In this document: positions 1 through 7,775 of the stretch, piece after piece
How positions within the stretch are numbered: position 1 is the first letter of the stretch
How the letters are laid out: each line of letters opens with the position of its first letter
Notes under the pieces: model-generated
The model's input: only the letters and a program-made list of their open reading frames with translations
The model's database searches: none
What the model was told of the DNA's origin: nothing
Program-made: the position numbers and the translations under genes
Assembly (NCBI GenBank): GCA_021826035.1
Contig: JAKBBE010000042.1
Coordinates: forward strand, 1-21,006
Direction: 5' to 3'
Length of the DNA: 21,006 nucleotides
Origin: Pseudomonadota bacterium
Lineage (GTDB): Bacteria; Pseudomonadota; Gammaproteobacteria; Steroidobacterales; Steroidobacteraceae

Positions 1-2
1 GC

Positions 3-233
3 GGCCGCTACACACCGGCGCTGCGCCGTTACCTGTTCGTCCTGCACCGGGTACAGGGGCATACCGTCGAGCTCAACGGCCAGGTGCTCCCGCGCCTCGC
101 CAATCCTGCGGCGCTCAGCCGTTGTGCACACGCGTGCTGGGCGAGGGGGCACAAGGCAGCGACCGCGCTCACCTATATCGCGCTGCCGGCCGGCAAGCCT
201 TACCGTGTGCGCATCGACGAAGCGCTCCACTAG
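3..233 (+). CDS. C-terminal end of a probable GH31 family alpha-glucosidase (5' end outside window)
   Basis: An open frame enters from the left edge and ends at TAG 231-233, giving the last 76 residues. The peptide reads as the small C-terminal beta-sandwich domain of GH31 alpha-glucosidases: a YTPALRRYLFVLH strand, then VELNGQVLPRL, which matches the usual 'V-x-LNG-x-x-L' stretch, and a closing strand ALPAGKPYRVRI. GH31 enzymes release glucose or related sugars from the non-reducing end of alpha-glucans, and such a role fits the amylase, glycosidase and sugar permease downstream. The catalytic barrel is not in the window, so the family is inferred from this tail and from context. Another glycoside hydrolase with a similar C-terminal domain is possible. 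An 887-base gap separates it from the next gene, so it may not be co-transcribed with it. Confidence 0.55.
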   Translation, partial: GRYTPALRRYLFVLHRVQGHTVELNGQVLPRLANPAALSRCAHACWARGHKAATALTYIALPAGKPYRVRIDEALH

Positions 234-1120
234 CGGGAGCTGGAATGGACCCGATGGCCGGCACTCGCGCTTCAACAGCGGTCCAGTTCGCGCGTGCGTG
301 CGGGAATTTCAGGAACAGCCGTGCATGAATCGCCGCAGAGCGGTAGGTGCCCGATCGGGATCACCGGGAGGCCGAGCGGACGGAGGATCGACGTGGCGAG
401 GACTGAAGGTGCATCTTCGACACGACCATGGAGAGTGGCGCGCGTCGCGCCGCACTCCGCTGTTTCAGCTCAATCCGTTGAGCGGCGCGCTCCTTCGGGT
501 TCCCGGTCACCACTGGGCGCACGGCGACAACCATGGCCACGGGCCGGAGGTCTCCGGCGACTTGCGGGCGTCGTCTGACCGTCATTCGCAATCCGCCGAC
601 TCCGTCTCCGTCCCCGCGACGCCGCGGATCCGCGGTTGCGTCGTGACGAGAGCCGCTATCGAGCATGACGGTGCCACGATCCGTGCTGTGATCCGGGAGG
701 CACCGAACGGGATCTCCACCGACCTAACCGACCACGTCGATGCCATGGCGGGCCTCGTCACGCCCGGCGGGCGGAAGAACGGGGCCAGACACCCGATCCC
801 TCCGGATCGCTGCGGCGACGGTAGCACGAGAAATGCGGTCCTGACGGAAGCGTACGGCGCGGTAGACCGAGAGCCCGAACATCACATCTGGAGCAGCGGC
901 CCCAATCGCGTTGCGCCCACCGTCAGCGGCGCACCGCCGACTGCGACAGTGGACGGGGTAGGCTGGTGTGGTTCGTCAGCGCCCCATGGCGTGACGCTCG
1001 AACCCTACTCTGAAGAGCGGCCGCGCTGATTGCATTCACAACAGCCGCGCGAATTGCGGAGATTTCGGCGAGCACCTCCCGCGAGGATGGCCGGGCGACA
1101 CGAGCAAGAAAGGCACACCG
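234..1120. other. 887-base stretch without a supportable gene
   Basis: The rest of the window has gaps of 70 bases or less, so this one stands out. Frames stay open for long distances on both strands (for example plus 124-1029 and minus 361-666), which is common by chance at this GC content. None of the translations resembles a known family; they are rich in Arg, Ser, Gly and His, lack hydrophobic periodicity, and the best plus frame starts inside the GH31 tail. I found no tRNA, no terminal inverted repeats and no recognisable transposase remnant. The right end should hold the promoter of the amylase operon, but no convincing -35/-10 pair stands out. It could be a decayed gene, a regulatory region or an unrecognised RNA. 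Confidence 0.5.
1106..1113 (+). promoter_or_regulatory. Ribosome binding site of the amylase lipoprotein gene
   Basis: The purine run AAGAAAGG lies seven bases before ATG 1121. It is one of the few clear Shine-Dalgarno-like sites in the window and supports the chosen start, which also gives a complete lipoprotein signal. Confidence 0.6.
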
Positions 1121-3184
1121 ATGATCAAACATCAATGGGGATTGCGGCGCCGCGCCGTGGCGCTGGCGATTGCAGGACTGACGTGCGTGCTCGCGGCCTG
1201 CGGTGGCGCCGCCGCGCCCGTCACGGCCATGCCAGGTGCTGCGGCGGGTACGGTGAGCAGTGCGCCGGCGCCGATCGACACCGCGGCGCTGTTTTCCGAC
1301 CAGGGCTCGATGTACGACAGTGACTCCCAGCCGGGCGCGACTGATCCGGTCACCGTCACGTTGCAAACGGCACACGCGAACGTCACCAGTGTGAATCTCG
1401 AGTACTACGATACCGCGGACGGCGCGTTCCACTACATCGCCATGCAGGTTGCTGCGCAGGATCCGACCGGTCAGTTCGATGAGTGGCAGGGGACAATCCC
1501 GGCGAGCGGATCGGAGAAGTACTATCGATTCGAGATCGGCAACGGCAGTGAGACGGTGTGGTACAACGCCGAAGGTGTCAGTATGACGGCGCCCGCGTCG
1601 GGGGACTTCTTCGTCATTCCGGGATTTCAGACGCCGAACTGGATGAAAGACGGCGTGATGTATGAAATCTTCGTCGATCGATTCTTCGACGGCGACCCGA
1701 CCAATGATGTGACCAGCGGACAGTATACCTATGCGGGGTGCGCAACCGAGCAGCACGCCTGGGGTACGAGCGTCTATGCGACGGTCCCGGGGTGCAACGG
1801 GGAAGTTTTCTTCGGGGGCGACCTGGCGGGCATCGACCAGAAGTTGAGCTACATCAAGCAGACTCTGGGGGCGGACATTCTGTATCTGACGCCCATTTTT
1901 CAGGCGCCGTCGAATCACAAGTACGATACCGCGGATTATTACCAGGTGGATCCGGCGTTCGGCACCAATGCGGAACTGGAGACCTTGATCCAGGATGTGC
2001 ATGGCAGCGCGAACGGTCCTCCGGGGTACCTCATTCTCGATGGCGTGTTCAATCACACGGGCGACAGCAACTGCTGGTTCGGGCGCGAGACCTACGGCAC
2101 GCTGACATGTTCGGTGGTCGGGGCCTATCAGTCGCAGTCGAGCCCGTATTACAGCTGGTACACGTTCCAGGATTGGCCGACACAGTATTCGAGCTTTCTC
2201 GACATGGTTCCGACCATGCCGAAGCTCAATTACGGCGCCAGCGGTTCGTCCGTACGGGAGCAGATCTACGCCAGTCCGAACTCAGTGGTCCAGACGTACC
2301 TCCGTGCCCCCTATGGCATCGACGGCTGGCGCCTTGATTCCGCGCAGCTTCTCGATGCCGATGGCAATGGCGGCTCGGACGCCACCAATCATCAGATCAT
2401 GCGCGAGTTGCGCACCGCGGTGCTGTCGGCCAATCCGAACGCCGAGATTCTCGGGGAGTTCTGGGGCGATCCGGCGCCCTGGCTCGACGGCGGTCACGAG
2501 TGGGACGGCGCGATGAACTACAACGGGTTCACCGATCCGCTCTCGGAGTGGCTCTGCGGTGTGGATGAGAGCGGCAATACCGCCGCGCTGGATGTCGCCC
2601 AATTTGACGCGGCGTTGCGCAATGCTCGCGCGGACCTGCCGGTGAACGTACAGGAGACGATGACCAACGAACTCGGTACGCACGATACCCCGCGCTTCAC
2701 GACTCGCTGCGGCGATGATCTGGCGAAGACCGAGCTGGCGATGATCTTCCAGTTCACCTACATCGGTACGCCGACCATCTACTATGGCGACGAATACGGC
2801 ATGCAGGGTGCCAATGACCCGGATGACCGGCGCACGTTCGACTGGTCGAAGGCGACGCTTTCCGATCCGCCCGTGGCGCTGACTCATCAGCTGATCACCA
2901 TCCGCAACACGTATGCGGCGTTACGGACCGGCTCGTTCATGACCCTGGTGGTGGATGACGCCGATGACCTCTACGCATATGGTCGCTTCGATGCGAACCA
3001 CCGCATTGCCGTGGTCCTGAACGCGGGCGCCAGCCCCCAGAGCGTCTCGGTGCCGGTGGGCGAGCTCAGTATGACCAATGGGTCGACGGTACGCGACCTG
3101 CTCGCCGGCGGGGTTTACACTGTCGAGCAGGGGACCGTCACGGTGAGCGTGCCGGCCGACTCCGGAGTGATACTCGAACAATGA
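1121..3184 (+). CDS. GH13 alpha-amylase family lipoprotein (neopullulanase/cyclomaltodextrinase-like)
   Basis: The product is 687 residues and should hydrolyse alpha-1,4 (perhaps alpha-1,6) links in starch, pullulan or maltodextrins outside the cytoplasm. Residues 1-27 form a lipoprotein signal: an Arg-rich start, a hydrophobic core and the lipobox V-L-A-A-C with Cys27. Residues about 70-155 look like a beta-sandwich N-domain of the CBM34 kind. The GH13 barrel follows with all four conserved regions: DGVFNH at 307-312, GWRLDS at 402-407 (nucleophile Asp406), GEFWG at 445-449 (acid/base Glu446) and THD at 520-522 (Asp522). MPKLN at 366-370 is typical of the neopullulanase and maltogenic amylase subgroup. 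Residues from about 600 form the usual C-terminal beta domain. Its stop overlaps the next start as ATGA (3181-3184). Family assignment is firm; exact substrate and membrane side are not settled by sequence. Confidence 0.93.
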   Translation: MIKHQWGLRRRAVALAIAGLTCVLAACGGAAAPVTAMPGAAAGTVSSAPAPIDTAALFSDQGSMYDSDSQPGATDPVTVTLQTAHANVTSVNLEYYDTADGAFHYIAMQVAAQDPTGQFDEWQGTIPASGSEKYYRFEIGNGSETVWYNAEGVSMTAPASGDFFVIPGFQTPNWMKDGVMYEIFVDRFFDGDPTNDVTSGQYTYAGCATEQHAWGTSVYATVPGCNGEVFFGGDLAGIDQKLSYIKQTLGADILYLTPIFQAPSNHKYDTADYYQVDPAFGTNAELETLIQDVHGSANGPPGYLILDGVFNHTGDSNCWFGRETYGTLTCSVVGAYQSQSSPYYSWYTFQDWPTQYSSFLDMVPTMPKLNYGASGSSVREQIYASPNSVVQTYLRAPYGIDGWRLDSAQLLDADGNGGSDATNHQIMRELRTAVLSANPNAEILGEFWGDPAPWLDGGHEWDGAMNYNGFTDPLSEWLCGVDESGNTAALDVAQFDAALRNARADLPVNVQETMTNELGTHDTPRFTTRCGDDLAKTELAMIFQFTYIGTPTIYYGDEYGMQGANDPDDRRTFDWSKATLSDPPVALTHQLITIRNTYAALRTGSFMTLVVDDADDLYAYGRFDANHRIAVVLNAGASPQSVSVPVGELSMTNGSTVRDLLAGGVYTVEQGTVTVSVPADSGVILEQ

Positions 3185-5424
3185 ACGTCAAGGTGCGCGT
3201 GCTGAAATGCAATGCAGGGGCCCGGGGCGCGCGGCTCGCGCTCGCGGCGCTGATCGGGGTGGTCATGGCCGTGCCGGCGGTGGCCGGAGACTGGCACACC
3301 TCGCTCACCTGGCGGGGCCGCGAGGCGCGGGTTGCCCGGCTGCCTGGAGGCGCGTATCTGCTGCATGGCGCACACCGGACTCGCAAGATCGGCCCGCAAC
3401 GGTTCCGCACGCACACGGCGAGTCCGATGTTTGATGCGCTGTTCGCCATGGCGCAGTCGGATCTGCGCAAGGACTCGGTGCGCGCCATCGAGGATCCGGC
3501 TTTCAATCACGGCAAGCCCATTCCCTGCCGCTGCTTCATCGCCGGCAAGGACTGGCCGTTCGCGTGGACGCGCGACCTGTCTTATTCGACCGATCTGGCG
3601 CTGTGGCGGTTCGATCCGCGGCGGGCCCGGACTTCGCTGCTGTTCAAGCTCTCCTCGGTGCGCGCCGCCGGGGTGCGGCCCGGCCTGTACGTCATGCAGG
3701 ACACCGGCTCCGGCGGCAGTTGGCCGATCAGCACCGATCGGATCGTCTGGTTCCTCGGCGCGCAACACTTGCTCGGGGATCGCCGGTTTGCTGCCACCGT
3801 CTACCGGGCGGTGCGCGATACCCTCGCGCAGGACCGCCGCTACACATTCGATCGGCACGTCGGGTTGTATCGCGGCGAAACCTCGTTCCTCGACTGGCGC
3901 CAGCAGACCTACCCGGAATGGACCGCACACAACGTCGTGTTCATTGCCCAGTCATTCTCGCTGTCGACCAACGTGCTGCATTACGACGCGTTGCGGCTCG
4001 CCGCGTCCATGGCACGCCAGCACGCCCAGACGGCGCTCGCGCACCACTATGCCGTTCAGGCACGGCAGTTGAAGCAGGCCATCAATCGGTGGTTCTGGCA
4101 GCCCCGGGCGGGTCTGTACATGAGCTACATCGGTGGGCGCATTCGGCCGGCTCCGTATGATGCCTACGATCTGCTCGGCCTCGATCTGGCCATCACCAGT
4201 GGCGTTGCGTCGCCGGCGCGCGCGCGCCGTGTGCTCGAACGATATCCGGTCTGGCCCGCCGGCAGTCCCGTGATCTGGCCGGAGCGGCGCGATCAGCCGA
4301 TCTATCACAATCGGGCCATCTGGCCGTTCGTCAGCGATTTCACGCTGCGCGCGGCGCGGCGGGTCGAGGACGGCGCGTTGATCACTCGCGAAGTGCGCTC
4401 GCTGATGCGCGGCGCGGCGCTCGCCGGCTCGAACATGGAAAATTTCTCCCTGCTCGAGCAATCGACCCACGTCCCCGGCAAGCTCGGCGGGCCGGTGGTC
4501 GACTCGCGCCGCCAGCTCTGGTCGGTCGCCGGGTACCTCGACATGGTCATCCGAGGGGTCTTTGGCGTTCGTGACGACGGCACCGTGCATCCTGAAGTGC
4601 CGGCGGCGCTGGTGCCGATGCTGTTCGGGGCTCGGCGCAGCATTCAGATCGATCTCGGTGCCCGGCGCATCGTGCTCGAACGGCCGGCAGATCTCGCCGG
4701 CGGCCTGCTGGTGGCAGGCTCGGTGAGGACTCACGGCCGCCTGACCCGTGTGCGTCTCGTCCGCCGCAGTACAGCGTCGATGCCGCTCAGGCTTCATGCG
4801 CCGATGGACCTCCCGCCGACGCCTGCGGCACCGAGTGTCAGAGCGGTGGGTACGCGCTGGCGCATCCGCTCGTCCGTCCCGGGCATCCTGTACCGCAACG
4901 GCCGGCGCATCGGTCCAATCGTCGGATCAGTGCTGCTCGCGCAGCGCGGGGGCTTGGAGTGCTTCAGCGTCACCGCGCGGGCCGGTGGGCTCCAGTCGCT
5001 GCACAGCCGCTCGCGTTGCGTCGGTCCGGTGAGCGCGGTGGGATCGGCCTGGCCGCGCCACTGGAGCGCCCCGGTGAGCGGCGCTTACCTCGCCTGGGTG
5101 GATTACGATAACGCCCATGGGCCGATCAGCACCGGCATCACGGCCGCGGTACGCCAGCTGCTCGTGCAGTGCGGAGCCGCCGCCGCGCAGCGCGGTACGC
5201 TGGTCATGCCTCAGAGCCACGGCGTGCAGGCCTCAACCGTGGTGCGCTTCGAGGCGCACGCGGGCGAGCGCTGCACGTTCCGGCTCGCCGGCGGGTTCAA
5301 CATGAGCGACCTGGCGCACTTCGCGTACTACACCGGTGGGGCGGGCGGGGCGTCGGGGCCGCTCAACGCGGCGAATATCTTCACCTTGCGCATTGCGCCG
5401 TTGGCGCCGGGGCGGCCGCGTTGA
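3181..5424 (+). CDS. Exported six-hairpin (alpha/alpha)6-barrel glycoside hydrolase, probably glucan-acting
   Basis: The product is 747 residues. It begins with a signal peptide (basic start, hydrophobic 18-35, likely cleavage after the AVA at 33-35). Residues about 80-460 look like an (alpha/alpha)6 barrel of the six-hairpin glycosidase clan: DWPFAWTRDLSYS at 124-136, SGGSWPISTDR at 177-187, DWRQQTYPEWTAHN at 238-251, IWPERRDQPIYHNRAIWPF at 365-383 and RRQLWSVAGYLDM at 443-455. I cannot place it confidently in GH15, GH63, GH133 or another family, nor name the catalytic acids. From about 550 a separate beta-rich C-terminal region follows; it may be a binding module but matches no family I recognise. 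The ATGA overlap with the GH13 gene implies translational coupling. Glucoamylase-like or debranching activity on maltodextrin is the likeliest role from context. Confidence 0.78.
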   Translation: MNVKVRVLKCNAGARGARLALAALIGVVMAVPAVAGDWHTSLTWRGREARVARLPGGAYLLHGAHRTRKIGPQRFRTHTASPMFDALFAMAQSDLRKDSVRAIEDPAFNHGKPIPCRCFIAGKDWPFAWTRDLSYSTDLALWRFDPRRARTSLLFKLSSVRAAGVRPGLYVMQDTGSGGSWPISTDRIVWFLGAQHLLGDRRFAATVYRAVRDTLAQDRRYTFDRHVGLYRGETSFLDWRQQTYPEWTAHNVVFIAQSFSLSTNVLHYDALRLAASMARQHAQTALAHHYAVQARQLKQAINRWFWQPRAGLYMSYIGGRIRPAPYDAYDLLGLDLAITSGVASPARARRVLERYPVWPAGSPVIWPERRDQPIYHNRAIWPFVSDFTLRAARRVEDGALITREVRSLMRGAALAGSNMENFSLLEQSTHVPGKLGGPVVDSRRQLWSVAGYLDMVIRGVFGVRDDGTVHPEVPAALVPMLFGARRSIQIDLGARRIVLERPADLAGGLLVAGSVRTHGRLTRVRLVRRSTASMPLRLHAPMDLPPTPAAPSVRAVGTRWRIRSSVPGILYRNGRRIGPIVGSVLLAQRGGLECFSVTARAGGLQSLHSRSRCVGPVSAVGSAWPRHWSAPVSGAYLAWVDYDNAHGPISTGITAAVRQLLVQCGAAAAQRGTLVMPQSHGVQASTVVRFEAHAGERCTFRLAGGFNMSDLAHFAYYTGGAGGASGPLNAANIFTLRIAPLAPGRPR

Positions 5425-6917
5425 GCCATAAGCCGGAACTGTCCGTCCGACAGATGCTCAACATGTCGGTCGGCTTTCTGGGCATCCAGTTCGCCTTCGG
5501 ACTGCAGAACGCGAATGTCAGCCGAATCTTCCAGACGCTCGGGGCGCACGTGTCGCAGATCCCGGCGCTGTGGATTGCCGCGCCGCTCACCGGGCTGCTG
5601 GTCCAGCCGATCATCGGCTATGCCTCGGACCGTACCTGGGGGCGATTCGGCCGGCGCCGACCGTATTTTTTTGCCGGCGCCGTGCTGACGACAGTGGCGC
5701 TGCTGGTGATGCCCGAATCCCCGATACTGTGGTTCGCCGCGGTGATGCTCTGGGTGATGGATGCGTCCGTGAACATCTCCATGGAGCCGTTTCGCGCCTT
5801 CGTCGCCGATCAGCTGCCGAATGCGCAACGGCCACTCGGCTTTGCGCTGCAGACGCTGTTCATCGGCGTCGGGGCGGTGCTCTCCTCGGTGCTGCCCTGG
5901 GTGCTGGCGCACTTTGGGGTGTCGAACGTCGCTGCTCCGGGGGAGATTCCGACCACGGTGCGCATCTCGTTTTACATCGGTGGCGCCGTCCTCATCAGTT
6001 CCGTGCTGTGGACCGTGCTGAGCACACGCGAATACCCGCCGGAGCGACTGCGCGGGTTCAGCGACTCTCCGCCGGTGCCGCCGCTCACGGATGCCTCGCG
6101 TGCCTGGCGGCCGGGCCTGATCCTGCTCGCGCTCGGCGCCGCCGGGATCGCCGTCATTCGCCGCGATGGGCTCGATGGGCAGCTGTATCTGCTGGCCAGC
6201 GGCCTGGTGGTGGCCGGAGGGCTGTTTCTGTGGCTCAGCCGCGCCCGCAGCCGCGGGATGGTCCGCCAGGTCATGGCGGATCTCTACGGCATGCCGAGCG
6301 CGATGCGCCGGCTCGCCTGGGTGCAGTTCTTTTCCTGGTTCGCGATGTTCGCGCTGTGGATCTACACCACACCGGCGGTGACCGCGGTGCAGTTCGGCAG
6401 CAGCAACCCGCTCTCGAGTGCCTATAACGCCGGGGCCAACTGGGTGGGCGTGCTGTTCGGTGCGTACAACGGCTTTGCGGTCCTCGCCGCGCTCATCATC
6501 CCGCAGCTGGCCCGCTGGGCCGGGGTGCGCTGGACGCACGTGATCAATCTGGCCGCCGCCGCCGTCGGTCTTGCCTCCTTCCTCTGGGTCCGCGACCCGC
6601 GCTGGCTGCTGGCCTCGATGCTCGGGGTGGGATTCGGGTGGGCGTCGATTCTCTCGCTGCCCTACACGCTGCTCGCCGACAACCTGCCGGCGGAGAAGAT
6701 GGGCATCTACATGGGGATCTTCAACTTTTTCGTCGTCATCCCGCAGCTGCTCGCCGCGAGCGTACTCGGGGTGCTACTGAAGACCTTCTTCGCCGGGCAG
6801 GCGGTGTTCGGCCTGGTGCTGGGCGGCGTGAGCTTGGCGCTGGCCGGCCTGTGCACGCTGCGCGTCGCCGAGCCGAGCGCCGGGGTGCTCAAGGCGGCCC
6901 CGGCCGCGCAGAGCTAG
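5421..6917 (+). CDS. MFS sugar permease of the GPH/SUT (SLC45-like) type, probable maltose/maltodextrin importer
   Basis: The product is 498 residues if TTG 5421 is used. This start overlaps the previous stop as TTGA, just as neighbouring genes overlap as ATGA, and gives a normal short hydrophilic N-terminus before the first helix (residues 15-35). ATG 5454 or 5463 would trim the start of that helix. The frame stays open far upstream but only as a shadow of the glycosidase gene. About twelve hydrophobic segments are visible. The cytoplasmic loop D70-R-T-W-G-R-F-G-R-R-R-P-Y82 is the signature of sucrose/maltose proton symporters in this group, and MEPFRAFVAD at 121-130 and PYTLLADNLP at 414-423 are also typical. 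It should carry disaccharide or maltodextrin across the inner membrane with protons. Substrate is inferred from the two upstream glucan hydrolases. Confidence 0.85.
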   Translation: MSHKPELSVRQMLNMSVGFLGIQFAFGLQNANVSRIFQTLGAHVSQIPALWIAAPLTGLLVQPIIGYASDRTWGRFGRRRPYFFAGAVLTTVALLVMPESPILWFAAVMLWVMDASVNISMEPFRAFVADQLPNAQRPLGFALQTLFIGVGAVLSSVLPWVLAHFGVSNVAAPGEIPTTVRISFYIGGAVLISSVLWTVLSTREYPPERLRGFSDSPPVPPLTDASRAWRPGLILLALGAAGIAVIRRDGLDGQLYLLASGLVVAGGLFLWLSRARSRGMVRQVMADLYGMPSAMRRLAWVQFFSWFAMFALWIYTTPAVTAVQFGSSNPLSSAYNAGANWVGVLFGAYNGFAVLAALIIPQLARWAGVRWTHVINLAAAAVGLASFLWVRDPRWLLASMLGVGFGWASILSLPYTLLADNLPAEKMGIYMGIFNFFVVIPQLLAASVLGVLLKTFFAGQAVFGLVLGGVSLALAGLCTLRVAEPSAGVLKAAPAAQS

Positions 6918-6959
6918 GCGTGGTCGGACCGCGGGCGGCCGCTCGGGGCGCTGATCGGG

Positions 6960-6965
6960 TATCCT
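6960..6965 (+). promoter_or_regulatory. Possible -10 element of gloB
   Basis: The hexamer TATCCT ends six bases before ATG 6972. A transcript starting at the normal distance from it would begin at or next to the start codon, giving a leaderless mRNA. There is no Shine-Dalgarno sequence in the gap and no clear -35 box. Support comes mainly from the same arrangement at three other starts in the window. Confidence 0.4.
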
Positions 6966-6971
6966 GTGCGG

Positions 6972-7760
6972 ATGCTGATCGAGCGCATCTGGACGGGCAA
7001 CGCCTACCGAAATTTTCACTACCTGGTGGCCTGCCCGCAGACCGGTGAGGCGCTCGCCATCGACCCGCTCGAGTGGCGGCTGTGCCAGGACATGGCGCAG
7101 CGCAAGGGCTGGACAATCACGCAGATCCTCAATACCCACGAGCATCGGGACCACACCGGTGGCAACGCGGCGCTCGTCGCGGCGAGCCGCGCCAAGGTGC
7201 TCGCACACGCCGCGGCGGCGACCCGGATCGGCGGCGTCGATCGCGGCCTCGGCGCCGGGGACGTGATCCGCGTGGGCCGGCTCGAGCTCGAATGCCTCGA
7301 CACCCCGGGGCACACGCTGGCGCACCTGTGCCTGCTCGCGCACGGCGAGCAGCCGGCGCTGTTCAGCGGCGATACGCTGTTCAATGCCGGCGCGGGCAAC
7401 TGCCACAACGGCGGCGATCCGGAGCGGCTCTACGAGACTTTCAGCCGGCTGCTGGCGCGCCTACCGGAGAGGACCCGGGTGTTCCCGGGTCACGAATACC
7501 TGGTGCGCAATCTCGAGTTCACGCTCGATCGCGAGCCGGACAATGCAGTCGCCCAGGCACTGCTGGCCAATGTTCGAACCCTGGACTCGGCCGATGCGCC
7601 GGTGACCACACTTGCCGACGAACGGCAGATCAACACCTTTCTGCGCCTGGACAGTGCCTCGCTCATCGAGCGACTGCGCGTCGGGCAGCCCGATCTGCCG
7701 GCGCAACCGGATGCGCGTACGGTCTTCCTGCGCCTGCGCGAGCTGCGCAACCGCTGGTAG
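6972..7760 (+). CDS. gloB: Hydroxyacylglutathione hydrolase (glyoxalase II)
   Basis: The product is 262 residues, of the cytosolic metallo-beta-lactamase fold. It hydrolyses S-lactoylglutathione to lactate and glutathione, the second step of methylglyoxal removal. Metal ligands are visible: THEHRDH at 55-61, His114 in TPGHT, Asp134 in SGDTLF and His174 in FPGHEY. The C-terminal HAGH domain is marked by ERQINTFLRLDS at 217-228 and by the ending VFLRLRELRNRW. After the Asp134 motif the sequence is NAGAGNCHNGGD, not the common GGCGRLFEGT, so the active-site loop is variant. I chose ATG 6972 over the in-frame GTG 6966 because of the TATCCT spacing and the usual N-terminus. The gene is 54 bases after the permease stop, probably a separate transcription unit, and ends 15 bases before uvrD. 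Confidence 0.88.
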   Translation: MLIERIWTGNAYRNFHYLVACPQTGEALAIDPLEWRLCQDMAQRKGWTITQILNTHEHRDHTGGNAALVAASRAKVLAHAAAATRIGGVDRGLGAGDVIRVGRLELECLDTPGHTLAHLCLLAHGEQPALFSGDTLFNAGAGNCHNGGDPERLYETFSRLLARLPERTRVFPGHEYLVRNLEFTLDREPDNAVAQALLANVRTLDSADAPVTTLADERQINTFLRLDSASLIERLRVGQPDLPAQPDARTVFLRLRELRNRW

Positions 7761-7766
7761 TAGAAT
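7761..7766 (+). promoter_or_regulatory. Possible -10 element of uvrD
   Basis: TAGAAT begins directly after the gloB stop codon and ends nine bases before ATG 7776. A transcript from it would have at most a few leader bases. The gap has no purine-rich ribosome binding site. The -35 region would lie inside gloB and is not recognisable. Confidence 0.4.
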
Positions 7767-7775
7767 GCGCCGGCC

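Noticed and set aside
1..1024. GCGGCCGC octamers at 1-8 and 1017-1024, considered as repeat or element borders
   Set aside because: They are short GC palindromes likely by chance in this composition, with no target duplication or transposase between them.
124..1029. 301-codon open frame on the plus strand
   Set aside because: It starts inside the GH31 tail in another frame, has no recognisable family, a low-complexity Arg/Ser/Gly/His make-up and no ribosome binding site. Long chance frames are expected at this GC content.
923..2056. 377-codon minus-strand frame over the amylase 5' half
   Set aside because: It is antisense to the well-supported GH13 lipoprotein gene, is Arg-rich and matches no family.
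7767..7775. GC-rich spacer before uvrD as a ribosome binding site
   Set aside because: It has no purine-rich anti-16S match; the -10-like hexamer just before it explains the region better.
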